Shown here one piece after another: positions 11,760 through 20,619 of a stretch of DNA of 58,388 bases. This stretch comes from Lysobacterales bacterium (GTDB lineage: Bacteria; Pseudomonadota; Gammaproteobacteria; Xanthomonadales; Rhodanobacteraceae). How positions within the stretch are numbered: position 1 is the stretch's first letter; each line of letters begins with the position of its first letter. The stretch covers positions 1-58,388 of the forward strand of contig JAFLDX010000003.1 of assembly GCA_017302215.1 (NCBI GenBank), given 5' to 3'. Made by a program: the position numbers and the translations under genes. The notes under the pieces are model-generated. The model was not told the DNA's origin. It made no database searches and saw only the letters and a program-made list of their open reading frames with translations.

Positions 11760-11899
11760 CCGGATTCCTTTTCGGCAGGCGGCTTCGCCCCGAGAACATG
11801 CCCGAGCCTGCGGCTGACGTGCAGGCAGCCCGAGGATGCAGCGGCACGATCTTCCGGAACGCCGTGGCGCGCGCGGAACGGCCGCACAACGACGCCGGC

Positions 11900-14329
11900 T
11901 CAGCCGGCCTTGCGCTTGGCCAGCTTGAGCCAGGTGTCGACGACGGTGTCGGGATTGAGCGACACCGATTCGATGCCTTCATCCATCAGCCACTCGGCGA
12001 GGTCCGGGTGGTCGCTCGGACCCTGGCCGCAGATGCCGACGTACTTGCCCTTCCTCTTCGCGGTCTGGATTGCCAGTGAAAGCAGTTTCTTGACCGCCGG
12101 ATCGCGCTCGTCGAACAGGTTGGCGACGATGCTCGAGTCGCGATCGAGGCCGAGCGTGAGCTGGGTCAGGTCGTTCGAGCCGATCGAGAAGCCGTCGAAG
12201 ATGTCGAGGAACTCGTCGGCGAGCAGGGCGTTCGACGGCACTTCGCACATCATGATGATCCTGAGGCCGTCCTTGCCCTGTTCAAGGCCATGCCGGGCCA
12301 GCACCTCCACCACCTTGCGGCCTTCGGCGAGCGTGCGCACGAACGGGATCATGACCCAGGCATTGGCGAGGCCCATCGTCTCGCGCACCTTCTTCATCGC
12401 GCGGCATTCGAGCGCGAACGCCGGTTCGAAGCCCGGGTCGACGTAGCGGCTCGCGCCGCGGAAGCCGATCATCGGGTTCTCCTCGTGCGGCTCGTACTTC
12501 GTGCCGCCGATCAGGTTGGCGTACTCGTTCGACTTGAAATCCGACAGGCGCACGATGACCGGCTGCGGCGCGAACGCCGCGGTGATCGTGGCGATGCCTT
12601 CGGCGAGGCGGTCGACGTAGAACGCGACCGGATCGGCGTAGCCGGCCATGCGCTCGTCGATGCGCTTCTTCGTCTCGGCATCCTGCCGGTCGTATTCGAG
12701 CAGGGCCTTCGGATGCACGCCGATGTGGCTGGCGATGATCATCTCGAGGCGGGCGAGGCCGACGCCGGCGTGCGGCAGCATCGCGAAATCGAAGGCGCGC
12801 TCGGGGTTGGCCACATTCATCATGACCTTGAGCGGCGCTGGCGGCATCGCGCCGAGGTCGGCGGTCACGCGATCGAAGTCGAGCTTGCCCGCATAGACGA
12901 AGCCGGTATCGCCCTCGGCGCACGACACCGTCACTTCGGCGCCGTCCGGAATGGCATCGAGGCCATTGCCCGATCCGACGATCGCCGGCACGCCGAGTTC
13001 ACGCGCGATGATCGCCGCGTGGCAGGTGCGGCCGCCGCGGTTCGTCACGATCGCGGCAGCGCGTTTCATGACCGGTTCCCAGTCCGGATCGGTCATGTCG
13101 GCGACGAGCACGTCGCCGGGCTGCACGCGGTCCATGTCGCGGATCGAGCGGATGACGCGCGCCGTGCCGCTGCCGATCTTCTGGCCGACCGAGCGGCCCT
13201 CGACCAGCACCGTGCCGCGCTGCTTGAGCTGGAAGCGTTCGACCTGGGTCGCCTTGGCGCGCGATTTCACCGTTTCCGGGCGCGCCTGCACGATGTAGAG
13301 CTTGCCGGTGCCTCCGTCCTTGGCCCATTCGATGTCCATCGGCCGGCCATAGTGATCCTCGATGACGAGCGCCTGGCGCGCGAGTTCGTGCACGTCGTCG
13401 TCGCTGATGCAGAAGCGCGCTCGGTCGGCCGCCGGCGTTTCCTCGATCTTCACGCGCTCGCCGGGCTTGTCCGAATAGACCATGCGTTGCTGCTTGGCGC
13501 CGATCTGGCGGCGCAGGATCGCCGGCTTGCCGGCCCTGAGGGTCGGCTTGTAGACGTAGAACTCGTCGGGATTGACCGCGCCCTGCACGACCATCTCGCC
13601 GAGGCCGTAGCTGCCGGTGACGAACACGGCGTCGCGGAAGCCCGATTCGGTATCGAGCGTGAACAGCACGCCGGATGCGCCGATGTCCGAGCGCACCATC
13701 AGCTGCACGCCGGCCGAAAGGAACACGTCCTCGTGCTTGAAGCCGTGGTGCACGCGGTAGGCGATCGCGCGGTCGTTGTAGAGCGAGGCGAAGACTTCCT
13801 TGACCTTGCGGATGACCTCGTCGGCCCCGCTGACGTTGAGGAAGGTTTCCTGCTGGCCCGCGAACGAGGCATCGGGCAGGTCCTCGGCGGTGGCCGACGA
13901 GCGCACGGCCACGGCAATTTCCTGCGATCGTCCTTGATCGCGAGAATCAGGACGCCCTCCCTGGCCGCACTCGTCACCGGAAGCTCCAGCGCGCCGGCAA
14001 AGCTCGGCATACGCCTCGCGCACGGCGGAATCGAATTCCGGGATCAGCGGCGTGTCGATGACCCACCGGCGAATCTCGGCGCCGGCCGCGGTCAGCGCGC
14101 CGACATCCTCGACATCGAGCGTGGCCAGGCGCTGGCGGATGCGCTCGGCAAGGCCGCTCTGGGCGATGAACTGCTGGAACGCATGGGCCGTCGTGGCGAA
14201 GCCACCCGGCACCGAGACGCCGAGGCGCGCGAGGTTGCCGATCATCTCGCCGAGCGAGGAATTCTTGCCGCCGACCTTGCCGAGATCGGACAGGCGCAAG
14301 GCATCGAGCCACAGGACCAGATCGCTCAA
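11900..14329 (-). CDS. ppsA: Phosphoenolpyruvate synthase
   Basis: PpsA makes PEP from pyruvate and ATP (products AMP and phosphate), the entry to gluconeogenesis. The product has 809 residues. The N-terminal ATP-grasp domain contains [10 protein letters not shown] (20-29) and [20 protein letters not shown] (141-160). The phosphohistidine is His437 in [21 protein letters not shown]; the C-terminal PEP-binding barrel has [10 protein letters not shown] and the catalytic Cys in [14 protein letters not shown] place the start at a TTG (14329) because GGAG lies six bases before it and translation from there begins at the conserved SDLVLWL; there is no nearby ATG. About 21 extra residues (116-136) interrupt the ATP-grasp domain. 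Divergent from ppsR, its regulator. Confidence 0.95.
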   Translation of the reverse strand: MSDLVLWLDALRLSDLGKVGGKNSSLGEMIGNLARLGVSVPGGFATTAHAFQQFIAQSGLAERIRQRLATLDVEDVGALTAAGAEIRRWVIDTPLIPEFDSAVREAYAELCRRAGASGDECGQGGRPDSRDQGRSQEIAVAVRSSATAEDLPDASFAGQQETFLNVSGADEVIRKVKEVFASLYNDRAIAYRVHHGFKHEDVFLSAGVQLMVRSDIGASGVLFTLDTESGFRDAVFVTGSYGLGEMVVQGAVNPDEFYVYKPTLRAGKPAILRRQIGAKQQRMVYSDKPGERVKIEETPAADRARFCISDDDVHELARQALVIEDHYGRPMDIEWAKDGGTGKLYIVQARPETVKSRAKATQVERFQLKQRGTVLVEGRSVGQKIGSGTARVIRSIRDMDRVQPGDVLVADMTDPDWEPVMKRAAAIVTNRGGRTCHAAIIARELGVPAIVGSGNGLDAIPDGAEVTVSCAEGDTGFVYAGKLDFDRVTADLGAMPPAPLKVMMNVANPERAFDFAMLPHAGVGLARLEMIIASHIGVHPKALLEYDRQDAETKKRIDERMAGYADPVAFYVDRLAEGIATITAAFAPQPVIVRLSDFKSNEYANLIGGTKYEPHEENPMIGFRGASRYVDPGFEPAFALECRAMKKVRETMGLANAWVMIPFVRTLAEGRKVVEVLARHGLEQGKDGLRIIMMCEVPSNALLADEFLDIFDGFSIGSNDLTQLTLGLDRDSSIVANLFDERDPAVKKLLSLAIQTAKRKGKYVGICGQGPSDHPDLAEWLMDEGIESVSLNPDTVVDTWLKLAKRKAG
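13922..13984 (-). other. In-frame insertion within ppsA (residues 116-136)
   Basis: Compared with my memory of gammaproteobacterial PpsA, where the helix ending in LCRRAG is followed almost directly by the E(I/V)AVAVRSS strand, this gene has about 21 additional hydrophilic residues rich in Gly, Asp, Arg and Gln. The DNA contains an inverted repeat GCGATC-GTCCTT-GATCGC at 13924-13941. The reading frame is preserved. It may be a small mobile or repeat-derived insertion or simply a variable loop. Confidence 0.45.
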
Positions 14330-14560
14330 GACAGTCTCCGGATGCAGGGTGGGCAGGGCGGTCGGCACGGCACCGCGAACGCGCGATTTTCGGTGTTTGG
14401 CGGTGCAGGGGCAAGCGATGCGCCGCGGCGCAGCACGCCGCGCAGGCCCGGGGCAGGGCAGGCACGCTTGCGGCATCGCTTGCGGATCAAGCGATTGAGA
14501 ACCGCTGCCGACCCATGGCGAAGCACGTCGCGGCTTCCCGTTGCGCGGCGCACCGGCGGA

Positions 14561-14589
14561 TGACGTACGTCACGGGCATTCCGTAGACT
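14561..14589 (+). promoter_or_regulatory. Putative ppsR promoter with a 12-base palindrome
   Basis: TAGACT at 14584-14589 resembles a -10 and ATGACG at 14560-14565 a -35 (18-base spacing). The -35 is embedded in the perfect palindrome TGACGTACGTCA (14561-14572). The ppsR ATG is 26 bases downstream. The palindrome could be a regulator site acting on ppsR, ppsA or both; no binding protein is assigned. Confidence 0.4.
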
Positions 14590-14615
14590 CGTGCTTCCGC
14601 CGCCGGGAAGCCGTC

Positions 14616-15431
14616 ATGCGTCGCACCGTGTTCTACATCTCCGACGGCACCGGCATCACCGCCGAAACGATCGGCCACAGTGTCCTGACCCAGTTCGAGG
14701 GCGTCGACTTCGACACCTACCGCATCCCGTTCGTCGACAGCGAGGACAAGGCCTCGCAGGCGGCGGTCCGCATCAAGACTGCCTACGCGACGAGCGGCGT
14801 GCGCCCGATCGTCGTCAACACGATCATGGACAGGGCGCTCGGCGACATCGTCGCCACAGGCGGCGCGCTGATGCTCGACGTGTTCGCGCCGTTCCTCGCT
14901 CCGCTGGAGGACGAACTCGGCACGGCGCGTTCGCCGCGCGTCGGCAAGGCCCATGGCCTGACCAACTTCGCCGAGTACGAGGCACGCATCAACGCGACCA
15001 ACTATGCCTTGACCCACGACGACGGCATCGACGTGATCTACGACGATGCCGAAGTCATCCTGGTCGGCGTTTCGCGCGTCGGCAAGACACCGACCTGCCT
15101 GTACATGGCCCTGCACTACGGCGTGAAGGCGGCGAACTATCCGCTGACCGAGGAAGACCTCGCGAACCTCGAGTTGCCGAAGCGGCTCGTGCCGCACCGG
15201 AACAAGCTGTACGGGCTCAGCATTGACGCCCAGCGCCTCGCCCAGGTGCGCGAGGCGCGCCGGCCGGGAAGCCGCTACGCGAAGCTCGAGCAGTGCCGGC
15301 GCGAACTCGACCAGGCCGACAAGCTGTTCCGCAGGGAAGGCATTCCGGTGCAGAGCACGACGCACACCTCGATCGAGGAGATCGCGAGCAAGATCCTCGC
15401 CCAGCTCGGCATCGAGAAGCACATGTTCTGA
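14616..15431 (+). CDS. ppsR: PEP synthase regulatory kinase/pyrophosphorylase
   Basis: PpsR (DUF299 family) inactivates PpsA by ADP-dependent phosphorylation of its catalytic-site threonine and reactivates it by Pi-dependent removal. The product has 271 residues: the conserved start RRTVFYISDGTGITAETIG (2-20), the P-loop GVSRVGKTPT (151-160), and the TEEDLANLELPKRL segment. The ATG at 14616 is chosen because it gives the family N-terminus and follows the -10-like element; upstream in-frame codons to 14541 are not conserved. Divergent arrangement with ppsA (286 bases between starts) is common in proteobacteria and supports both calls. Confidence 0.95.
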   Translation: MRRTVFYISDGTGITAETIGHSVLTQFEGVDFDTYRIPFVDSEDKASQAAVRIKTAYATSGVRPIVVNTIMDRALGDIVATGGALMLDVFAPFLAPLEDELGTARSPRVGKAHGLTNFAEYEARINATNYALTHDDGIDVIYDDAEVILVGVSRVGKTPTCLYMALHYGVKAANYPLTEEDLANLELPKRLVPHRNKLYGLSIDAQRLAQVREARRPGSRYAKLEQCRRELDQADKLFRREGIPVQSTTHTSIEEIASKILAQLGIEKHMF

Positions 15432-15519
15432 GTCGAATCCGCGCGCGCCGACCGCGGACCGTCATGCTACGCGTGAACGCGCCGCACGCAACAGACTGTG
15501 CGCGAACACGGCTGCTGGC

Positions 15520-15525
15520 TATGAT
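15520..15525 (+). promoter_or_regulatory. Putative -10 element for the DUF1249 gene
   Basis: TATGAT ends six bases before the ATG at 15532, which would put transcription start within the first codon or a base or two before it. TGTGCG at 15497-15502 is a weak -35 candidate. Several genes in this window show a TAnnnT box close to the ATG, suggesting frequent short leaders. Confidence 0.35.
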
Positions 15526-15531
15526 CGAACC

Positions 15532-16026
15532 ATGTCGACCCTGATCGCCGATCGCCACGCCGTACTGCCGAGCCGCTTCGCCTGGCTCATGGGGCTCTAC
15601 GGCGAGAACTATCATCGTCTCGCCCATCTGTTCGCACCGCAGCGGCTGGCGGCGGGGCGCTACATGTCGTCGGTCGACGACCACCTCGATGTCTGCCTCG
15701 ACGTGTTCGAGCACCACCGCTACACGATCGATCTCGGCCTCACCTACGCCTTCGTCGATGGCGAGACCGGCCAGCCGACGCCGTCGGCGCGCTTGCGCAT
15801 GTACCGCGATGCGCACGTGGCCGAAGTGCTGGAGTGCAGGATCGATGGACGCTTCGCGCGCGAACTCGGCGTGCCGCCGCCGGCGCGCACGGTTTTCCAG
15901 CGCCGCGCGCGCATGAACTCGTTCCTCAACCGCTGGCTCGAATACCTCGCCGGCCAGGGCCATTCGATCGGCACGCTGGTTCCGACGCACGAAACCGCCG
16001 CGGCCGGCGAGACAGCCAGCGCCTGA
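15532..16026 (+). CDS. DUF1249 (YqiB-like) protein
   Basis: A 164-residue protein of the DUF1249 family, widespread in gammaproteobacteria (E. coli YqiB, encoded between nudF and cpdA). Recognisable segments are LMGLYGENYHRLAHLF (20-35), the YTIDLGLTYAF strand pair, PSARLRMYRDAHVAEVLEC and the FLNRWLEYLAGQGHS tail. Its biochemical role is unknown. No signal peptide or membrane span. It is followed by a strong hairpin and then by a tRNA operon on the opposite strand. Confidence 0.85.
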   Translation: MSTLIADRHAVLPSRFAWLMGLYGENYHRLAHLFAPQRLAAGRYMSSVDDHLDVCLDVFEHHRYTIDLGLTYAFVDGETGQPTPSARLRMYRDAHVAEVLECRIDGRFARELGVPPPARTVFQRRARMNSFLNRWLEYLAGQGHSIGTLVPTHETAAAGETASA

Positions 16027-16050
16027 CCGGCGCGCTGCACCGGTTCGGAA

Positions 16051-16084
16051 AACGCGAAGCCCCGCCGGAGCGGGGCTTCGCGTT
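16051..16084. terminator. Bidirectional intrinsic terminator
   Basis: A perfect 14-base-pair stem (AACGCGAAGCCCCG / CGGGGCTTCGCGTT) with a six-base loop. On the minus strand the stem is followed by TTTT-CC, making a good terminator for the tRNA operon; on the plus strand only two Ts follow, but it still closes the DUF1249 transcript. Confidence 0.85.
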
Positions 16085-16092
16085 CGAATGAG

Positions 16093-16169
16093 TGGCGGAG
16101 CGGACGGGACTCGAACCCGCGACCTCCGGCGTGACAGGCCAGCATTCTAACCAGCTGAACTACCGCTCC
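16093..16169 (-). tRNA. tRNA-Asp (GTC)
   Basis: On the minus strand the sequence folds as a 77-base tRNA: acceptor GGAGCGG/CCGCTCC, D arm with AGTTCAGCTGG, anticodon loop CTGTCAC (anticodon GTC), T arm GCGGGTTCGAGTCCCGT, encoded CCA. It is the last tRNA of the three-gene operon, about 80 bases after tRNA-Glu. Confidence 0.97.
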
Positions 16170-16248
16170 GCGTTTTTGCCTGCGCATCCTGCGCCAACCG
16201 CTGTTTCCCTCGTCGAAGCGAGCGCCCGGGGGCGTCGTCCTTCGTCAC

Positions 16249-16324
16249 TGGCGTCCCCAAGGGGATTCGAACCCCTGTTACTGCCGTGAAAGGGCGGTGT
16301 CCTGGGCCTCTAGACGATGGGGAC
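16249..16324 (-). tRNA. tRNA-Glu (TTC)
   Basis: A 76-base minus-strand tRNA: acceptor GTCCCCA/TGGGGAC, the D arm TCGTCTAGAGG typical of tRNA-Glu, anticodon loop CTTTCAC (TTC), T arm GGGGTTCGAATCCCC, encoded CCA. Lies 22 bases after tRNA-Ala. Confidence 0.97.
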
Positions 16325-16346
16325 GCTTAGAGAAACCTGAGAAACC

Positions 16347-16422
<76 letters not shown>

Positions 16423-16436
16423 GGGAAAGGCCGCGA

Positions 16437-16465
16437 AGAATAGAGAGTGGCCGGCGCCCCGTCAA
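16437..16465 (-). promoter_or_regulatory. Sigma-70 promoter of the Ala-Glu-Asp tRNA operon
   Basis: Minus strand TTGACG (16465-16460), 17-base spacer, TATTCT (16442-16437), near consensus. The discriminator after the -10 is TCGCGGCC, GC-rich as in stringently controlled stable-RNA promoters. Transcription would start about eight bases before tRNA-Ala. Confidence 0.8.
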
Positions 16466-16505
16466 CCATATTTCGCTTCGGCGACACCGATCGTTGCGGA
16501 GAGGG

Positions 16506-18314
16506 TCATCCGCTTGCGTGGTCCGGCGCCGGGCCATCGCCGCCGGCGCGCTGCTGCAGGGCCCAGAGTTGCGCATAGCGTCCGCCGCGCGCGACGAGTT
16601 CCTCGTGGCGACCGCGTTCGACGATGCGCCCGTGCTCGAGCACGATGATCTGGTCGGCGTCGACGATCGTCGACAGGCGATGCGCGATGACGAGGGTCGT
16701 GCGCTCGCGCGCGATGTCGGCGAGCTCGGTCTGGATGATCTTCTCGGTGCGCGTGTCGAGGGCCGAGGTCGCCTCGTCGAAGACGAGGATCGGCGGGTCC
16801 TTGAGCAGCGTGCGCGCAATCGCGATGCGCTGCTTCTCGCCGCCGGACAGCTTGAGCCCGCGTTCGCCGACCATCGATTCGTAGCCCTGCGGCAGCGAGG
16901 CGATGAAGTCGTGCACGTGCGCCGACTTCGCCGCGGCGACGATCTCGTCCGGCGTGGCATCGGGCCGGCCGTAGGCGATGTTGTAGCGGATCGTATCGTT
17001 GAACAGGACCGTGTCCTGCGGAACGATGCCGATCGACCGGCGCAGCGAGGCCTGGGTGACGCTGCGGATGTCCTGGCCGTCGATCGTGATGCGCCCGCTG
17101 CCGACGTCGTAGAACCGATACAGCAGGCGCGCGAGCGTCGACTTGCCCGAGCCGGTGGTGCCGACCACGGCCAGCGTGCTGCCGGCCGGGATGCGGAAGT
17201 CGACGTCGTCGAGGATCGGACGCTCCGGTTCGTAGCGGAAGCCGACATGCTCGAAGCGAACCTCGCCCGCGCGCACGTCGAGCGGTTGCGCCGCATCCGC
17301 ATCGGCGACCTCGAGCGGTTCGGCGAGCAGGCCGAACATGCGCTCGATGTTGGTCAGGGCCTGCTTGATCTCGCGATAGACCATCCCGAGGTAGTTGAGC
17401 GGCATGGCGAGCTGGATCAGGAAGGCATTGACGAGCACGAAGTCGCCGAGCGTCATCGTACCGGCGACGACGCCGGCGGCGGCGCGCCAGAGCAGCAGGG
17501 CCAGGCCGATCGCGATGATCGCGGCCTGGCCGACGTTGAGAACGGCCAGCGACTTCAGGCTGCGGACCGTCGCTTCCTCGAGGTCGACGAGGCTCGCGTC
17601 GTAGCGTGCGTGCTCGTGGCGCTCGTTGCCGAAGTACTTGACCGTTTCGTAGTTGAGCAGCGAATCGACCGCGCGCGCACTCGCCTCGGTATCGGCTTCG
17701 TTGGCCGCGCGATACCAGCGCAGGCGCCACTCGGTGATCGCGAACGTGAAGGCGATGAAGGCGAACAGCGTGCCGAGCGTGATCGCCGCGAACGTCCAGT
17801 CGAAGCGCACGACGAGGATCGAGCAGACGATCGTGACCTCGAGCAGGGTCGGCAGGATCGTGTAGATCGTCCAGTCGAGCAGGTCCGAGATCGCGGTCAT
17901 GCCGCGCTCGACATCGCGGGCGACGCCGCCGGTGCGGCGTCCGAGGTGGAAGCGCAGGCTCAGCGCATGCAGGTGCTCGAACACGCGCAGGGTGACCCGG
18001 CGCGAGGTACGCGCGAGCACGCGTGCGAAAACGACGCCGCGCAATTCCTGGAACAGGGTCGAAGCGAGGCGCAGCGCGCCGTAGGCGGCGAGCAGCAGGA
18101 GCGGCACCGCGAGCGGGCGAGGCTCCAGGTCGAGCGCATCGACCAGCTCCTTGAGCACGAGCGGCACGCCGATGACGGCAAGCTTGGCGGCGACGAGCAG
18201 GATCAGCGCGGCGCCGATGCGCCAGCGGAAACGCCACAGTTCCGGCCCGAGGCGGCGGAACGTGTCGACGAGGCCGGCGCGCGGCGGGGCAGGGACGGTA
18301 TCCACGTCGCGCAC
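16506..18314 (-). CDS. Atm1-type ABC exporter (permease fused to ATPase)
   Basis: A 602-residue half-transporter. The N-terminal membrane domain (about 30-320) has six spans with the LSLRFHLGRRTGGVARDVERG intracellular loop (split here) and NYETVKYFGNE, characteristic of the ABCB7/Atm1/HMT1 branch. The ATPase has Walker A GTTGSGKST, Q-loop VPQDTVLFND, signature LKLSGGEKQR, Walker B ILVFDEATSALD and H-loop VIAHRLST. Atm1-like proteins export glutathione-linked compounds connected with Fe-S or metal homeostasis; substrate here is inferred from family only. The start is GTG (18314) or GTG nine bases downstream; the ATG at 18316 is out of frame. Confidence 0.88.
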   Translation of the reverse strand: MRDVDTVPAPPRAGLVDTFRRLGPELWRFRWRIGAALILLVAAKLAVIGVPLVLKELVDALDLEPRPLAVPLLLLAAYGALRLASTLFQELRGVVFARVLARTSRRVTLRVFEHLHALSLRFHLGRRTGGVARDVERGMTAISDLLDWTIYTILPTLLEVTIVCSILVVRFDWTFAAITLGTLFAFIAFTFAITEWRLRWYRAANEADTEASARAVDSLLNYETVKYFGNERHEHARYDASLVDLEEATVRSLKSLAVLNVGQAAIIAIGLALLLWRAAAGVVAGTMTLGDFVLVNAFLIQLAMPLNYLGMVYREIKQALTNIERMFGLLAEPLEVADADAAQPLDVRAGEVRFEHVGFRYEPERPILDDVDFRIPAGSTLAVVGTTGSGKSTLARLLYRFYDVGSGRITIDGQDIRSVTQASLRRSIGIVPQDTVLFNDTIRYNIAYGRPDATPDEIVAAAKSAHVHDFIASLPQGYESMVGERGLKLSGGEKQRIAIARTLLKDPPILVFDEATSALDTRTEKIIQTELADIARERTTLVIAHRLSTIVDADQIIVLEHGRIVERGRHEELVARGGRYAQLWALQQRAGGDGPAPDHASG

Positions 18315-18396
18315 ATGGCGGCGCGATCACCGATCTCAAGCGCGCAACGCGTCAGCGCGCGTCGTATGATCGGCGCATCGTCGAGGAGAAACGCCG

Positions 18397-18849
18397 ATGT
18401 CCACGCAACGTATCGCCCTGCTCGCGCTCGCCCTCTCTGCGGCCTTCGCGCCGCTGGCACATGCCGCGGATGCGCAGCCGGCCGCGCCGGCACGCACGGT
18501 CGCGCCGGCCGGGGTCGAGCTCTACTTCATCACGCCGAAGGACGGCGACACGGTCGGTCGCGAGCTGACCGTGCAATTCGGCCTGAAAGGCATGGGTATC
18601 GCGCCGGCCGGCATCACGGTCGACAAGACCGGTCATCACCACCTGTTGATCGACGTGGCCACGCAGCCGTCGGCGAACGAACCGATCCCGGCCGACAAGC
18701 AGCACGTGCATTTCGGTGGAGGCCAGACCCAGGCCACGATCACGCTCGAGCCCGGCACGCACACGCTGCAGCTCAACCTCGGTGATGCGCTGCACCGCCA
18801 GTTCGATCCGCCGGTGCTTTCGAAGAAGATCACGATCACGGTGAAGTGA
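18397..18849 (+). CDS. Periplasmic DUF4399 protein
   Basis: A 150-residue secreted protein. A Sec signal peptide covers about 1-24 (cleavage after AHA in LAHAADAQP). The mature part is a small beta domain with the DUF4399 hallmarks VYFITPKDGDTV-like VELYFITPKDGDTVG, TGHHHLLID, and HVHFGGGQTQATI, ending in KKITITVK. His clusters suggest possible metal contact, but function is unknown. A TATGAT -10-like box is at 18365-18370, 27 bases before the ATG. Transcribed away from the ABC exporter. Confidence 0.8.
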   Translation: MSTQRIALLALALSAAFAPLAHAADAQPAAPARTVAPAGVELYFITPKDGDTVGRELTVQFGLKGMGIAPAGITVDKTGHHHLLIDVATQPSANEPIPADKQHVHFGGGQTQATITLEPGTHTLQLNLGDALHRQFDPPVLSKKITITVK

Positions 18850-18935
18850 TATCCGCGAGGCGGGTCGTGGCCGGATCGGTGGGTTGCGCACCCGCAGCGC
18901 GTGACCGCGCTGCGGGGCGGCGTGCGGGCTTCGCC

Positions 18936-20486
18936 TCAGCCGCCCCGGCGTGCCGGCACGAGTCGGTAAAGGCCGATCGCGCCGAGCAGCACGGCCAGCA
19001 GGACCGCGACCAGGCCTGAACCGGCCGGCACGGCGGTCGCTGGACCCGGGTCGCCCTGTACTTCGTAGGCACCGATGTCGGCCGCCGCATCGACGACGCG
19101 CGCGTAACCCGGCCCGCGCTGGTCGGTGCCCAAGCCCTGCGTGTTCGTGCCGCGATCGCGGGCGGGGCTGTCGGCGGCCAGCGCATGCGTGAGCGTCGGG
19201 CCGCCGTTGTGTGCGAGTGCGAGCAGGCGCGGCTCCGCGGACAGCGTATCCGGCGGCACGTCGAGCAGCGGTCCGTGTCGCCCGATCAGGTTGTGGCTGC
19301 CGACGAGTTCCAGCGCCATCGTGCTTTCGACGTCGAGGTCTCCCGTTCCGGACGCGTTGCCGGCGATCAGTGAACTCGACATCAGGGATTGCAGGGCGTT
19401 GTTGGTGAACGACACGCCGCCGCCTCGCGTGCCGGCGCTGTTGCCGGTGATCGTCGAGTTCTCGATGTAGATCGCGGTGACCTGGCGCACGCGCACGCCG
19501 CCGCCGTCGTCGTCGCGTGCGCGATTGCCCGAGATCGTCGCATTGCGCAGGATCAGGTCGCCTTCCTGGGTCAACCCGCCGGCGAAGCGCATCGCGTAGT
19601 TGTTGTTGATCGTCGAGCGCTCGATGATGCCGCCGTTGCGCGCGACGAAGACTCCGCCGCCGATCTCCCAATGCGAAAGCGGTGGATTGTGCGTTCCGAT
19701 CGCGCGGTTGTTCGAGATCGTGCTGTCGGCGATGTCGATCCCGTACGAGAACAGGCCGCCTCCGTAGGCGGCGGTGCCGTTGGTCGGGTGGTCGCCGAAC
19801 GCGGTGTTGCCCGTGATCGTGCTGTTGCGCATCAGCAGCGGTCCGGAGAACACCGCACCGCCATATGCGCCGACCCCGATCGCCGTGCAATCGCGCACGA
19901 CCGATCCCGACACGGTCAGCGACCCGCCGGCGGCGATACACCCCCCGTAGCCGACATCGGTTCCCTCGGCCACGAAGCGGCCGCCGGCGATCGTCAGGTT
20001 CTCGATGCGCAACTCGCCGGACGACGCGTGGCGCAGCACGCGACTGCGGCGGTTGCCGTCGATGGTGAGTGCATCGGCCCCCGGTCCGACGAAGGCGAGA
20101 TCGGTCGCCTCGACCTCGAGCACGCTGCCGTCGAGCACGATGCGGTCGCAGGCGAGATGCGCGAGGTCGATCGTATCGCCGCTCACGGCCGAATCGACCA
20201 GGGTGCGCAGGCTGCCGGGGCTGCCGTCATCCGCGCAGGTGGTGACCGTGCGCACGCCGGCCGCACGCACCTCATGGTCGGGATGGTGCAACTGCATCGC
20301 GAGCATGCGCGCACGCACGGGCGTCGTCATGGCCGAGCGCTCGTAGGGAAGGGGCCATTCGCGCGGGACAGTGACTACGGATATGTCGTCGGCGTTCGCC
20401 GCTCCGATGCCGGCCAGGCCGAGTGCAAGCGCCAGCAGGCTTGGCTTCGGCACGGCGGCGTGAGCGGTCGGCACGGGGCGGTTCAT
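18936..20486 (-). CDS. Exported beta-helix protein with choice-of-anchor Q motif and C-terminal membrane anchor
   Basis: A 516-residue protein. A signal peptide occupies about 1-33 (SLLALALGLAGIGAANA). Residues about 110-400 are a right-handed beta-helix of short repeats (LRIENLTIAGG, STITGNTAFG, STISNNRAIG, STINNNYAM, ATISGNRA, STITGNSAG). Near the C-terminus, GGPTLTHALAADSPARDRGTN and DIGAYEV match the choice-of-anchor Q domain. The last 31 residues are VPAGSG, a hydrophobic span and ARRGG, which resembles a CTERM-type sorting tag. The start at 20486 is set by the signal peptide; the frame is open upstream. Probably a surface polysaccharide-binding or adhesive protein; no catalytic residues could be assigned. 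Confidence 0.75.
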   Translation of the reverse strand: MNRPVPTAHAAVPKPSLLALALGLAGIGAANADDISVVTVPREWPLPYERSAMTTPVRARMLAMQLHHPDHEVRAAGVRTVTTCADDGSPGSLRTLVDSAVSGDTIDLAHLACDRIVLDGSVLEVEATDLAFVGPGADALTIDGNRRSRVLRHASSGELRIENLTIAGGRFVAEGTDVGYGGCIAAGGSLTVSGSVVRDCTAIGVGAYGGAVFSGPLLMRNSTITGNTAFGDHPTNGTAAYGGGLFSYGIDIADSTISNNRAIGTHNPPLSHWEIGGGVFVARNGGIIERSTINNNYAMRFAGGLTQEGDLILRNATISGNRARDDDGGGVRVRQVTAIYIENSTITGNSAGTRGGGVSFTNNALQSLMSSSLIAGNASGTGDLDVESTMALELVGSHNLIGRHGPLLDVPPDTLSAEPRLLALAHNGGPTLTHALAADSPARDRGTNTQGLGTDQRGPGYARVVDAAADIGAYEVQGDPGPATAVPAGSGLVAVLLAVLLGAIGLYRLVPARRGG

Positions 20487-20619
20487 CGAGGACGGTCGGG
20501 GTGATTGCAGGTTCGGGAGGGAGAACGCCGCGGGCTGCGTCGGCTGAGCGGTCCGGCATCCATGGTCACGATAACGCAGATCGGCGTCGGCGCGGGACAG
20601 CGGCTCACGCAGTCCACGT

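Noticed and set aside
12290..14563. A 757-codon open frame opposite ppsA
   Set aside because: Antisense shadow of ppsA; His/Arg/Asp-rich translation without family features.
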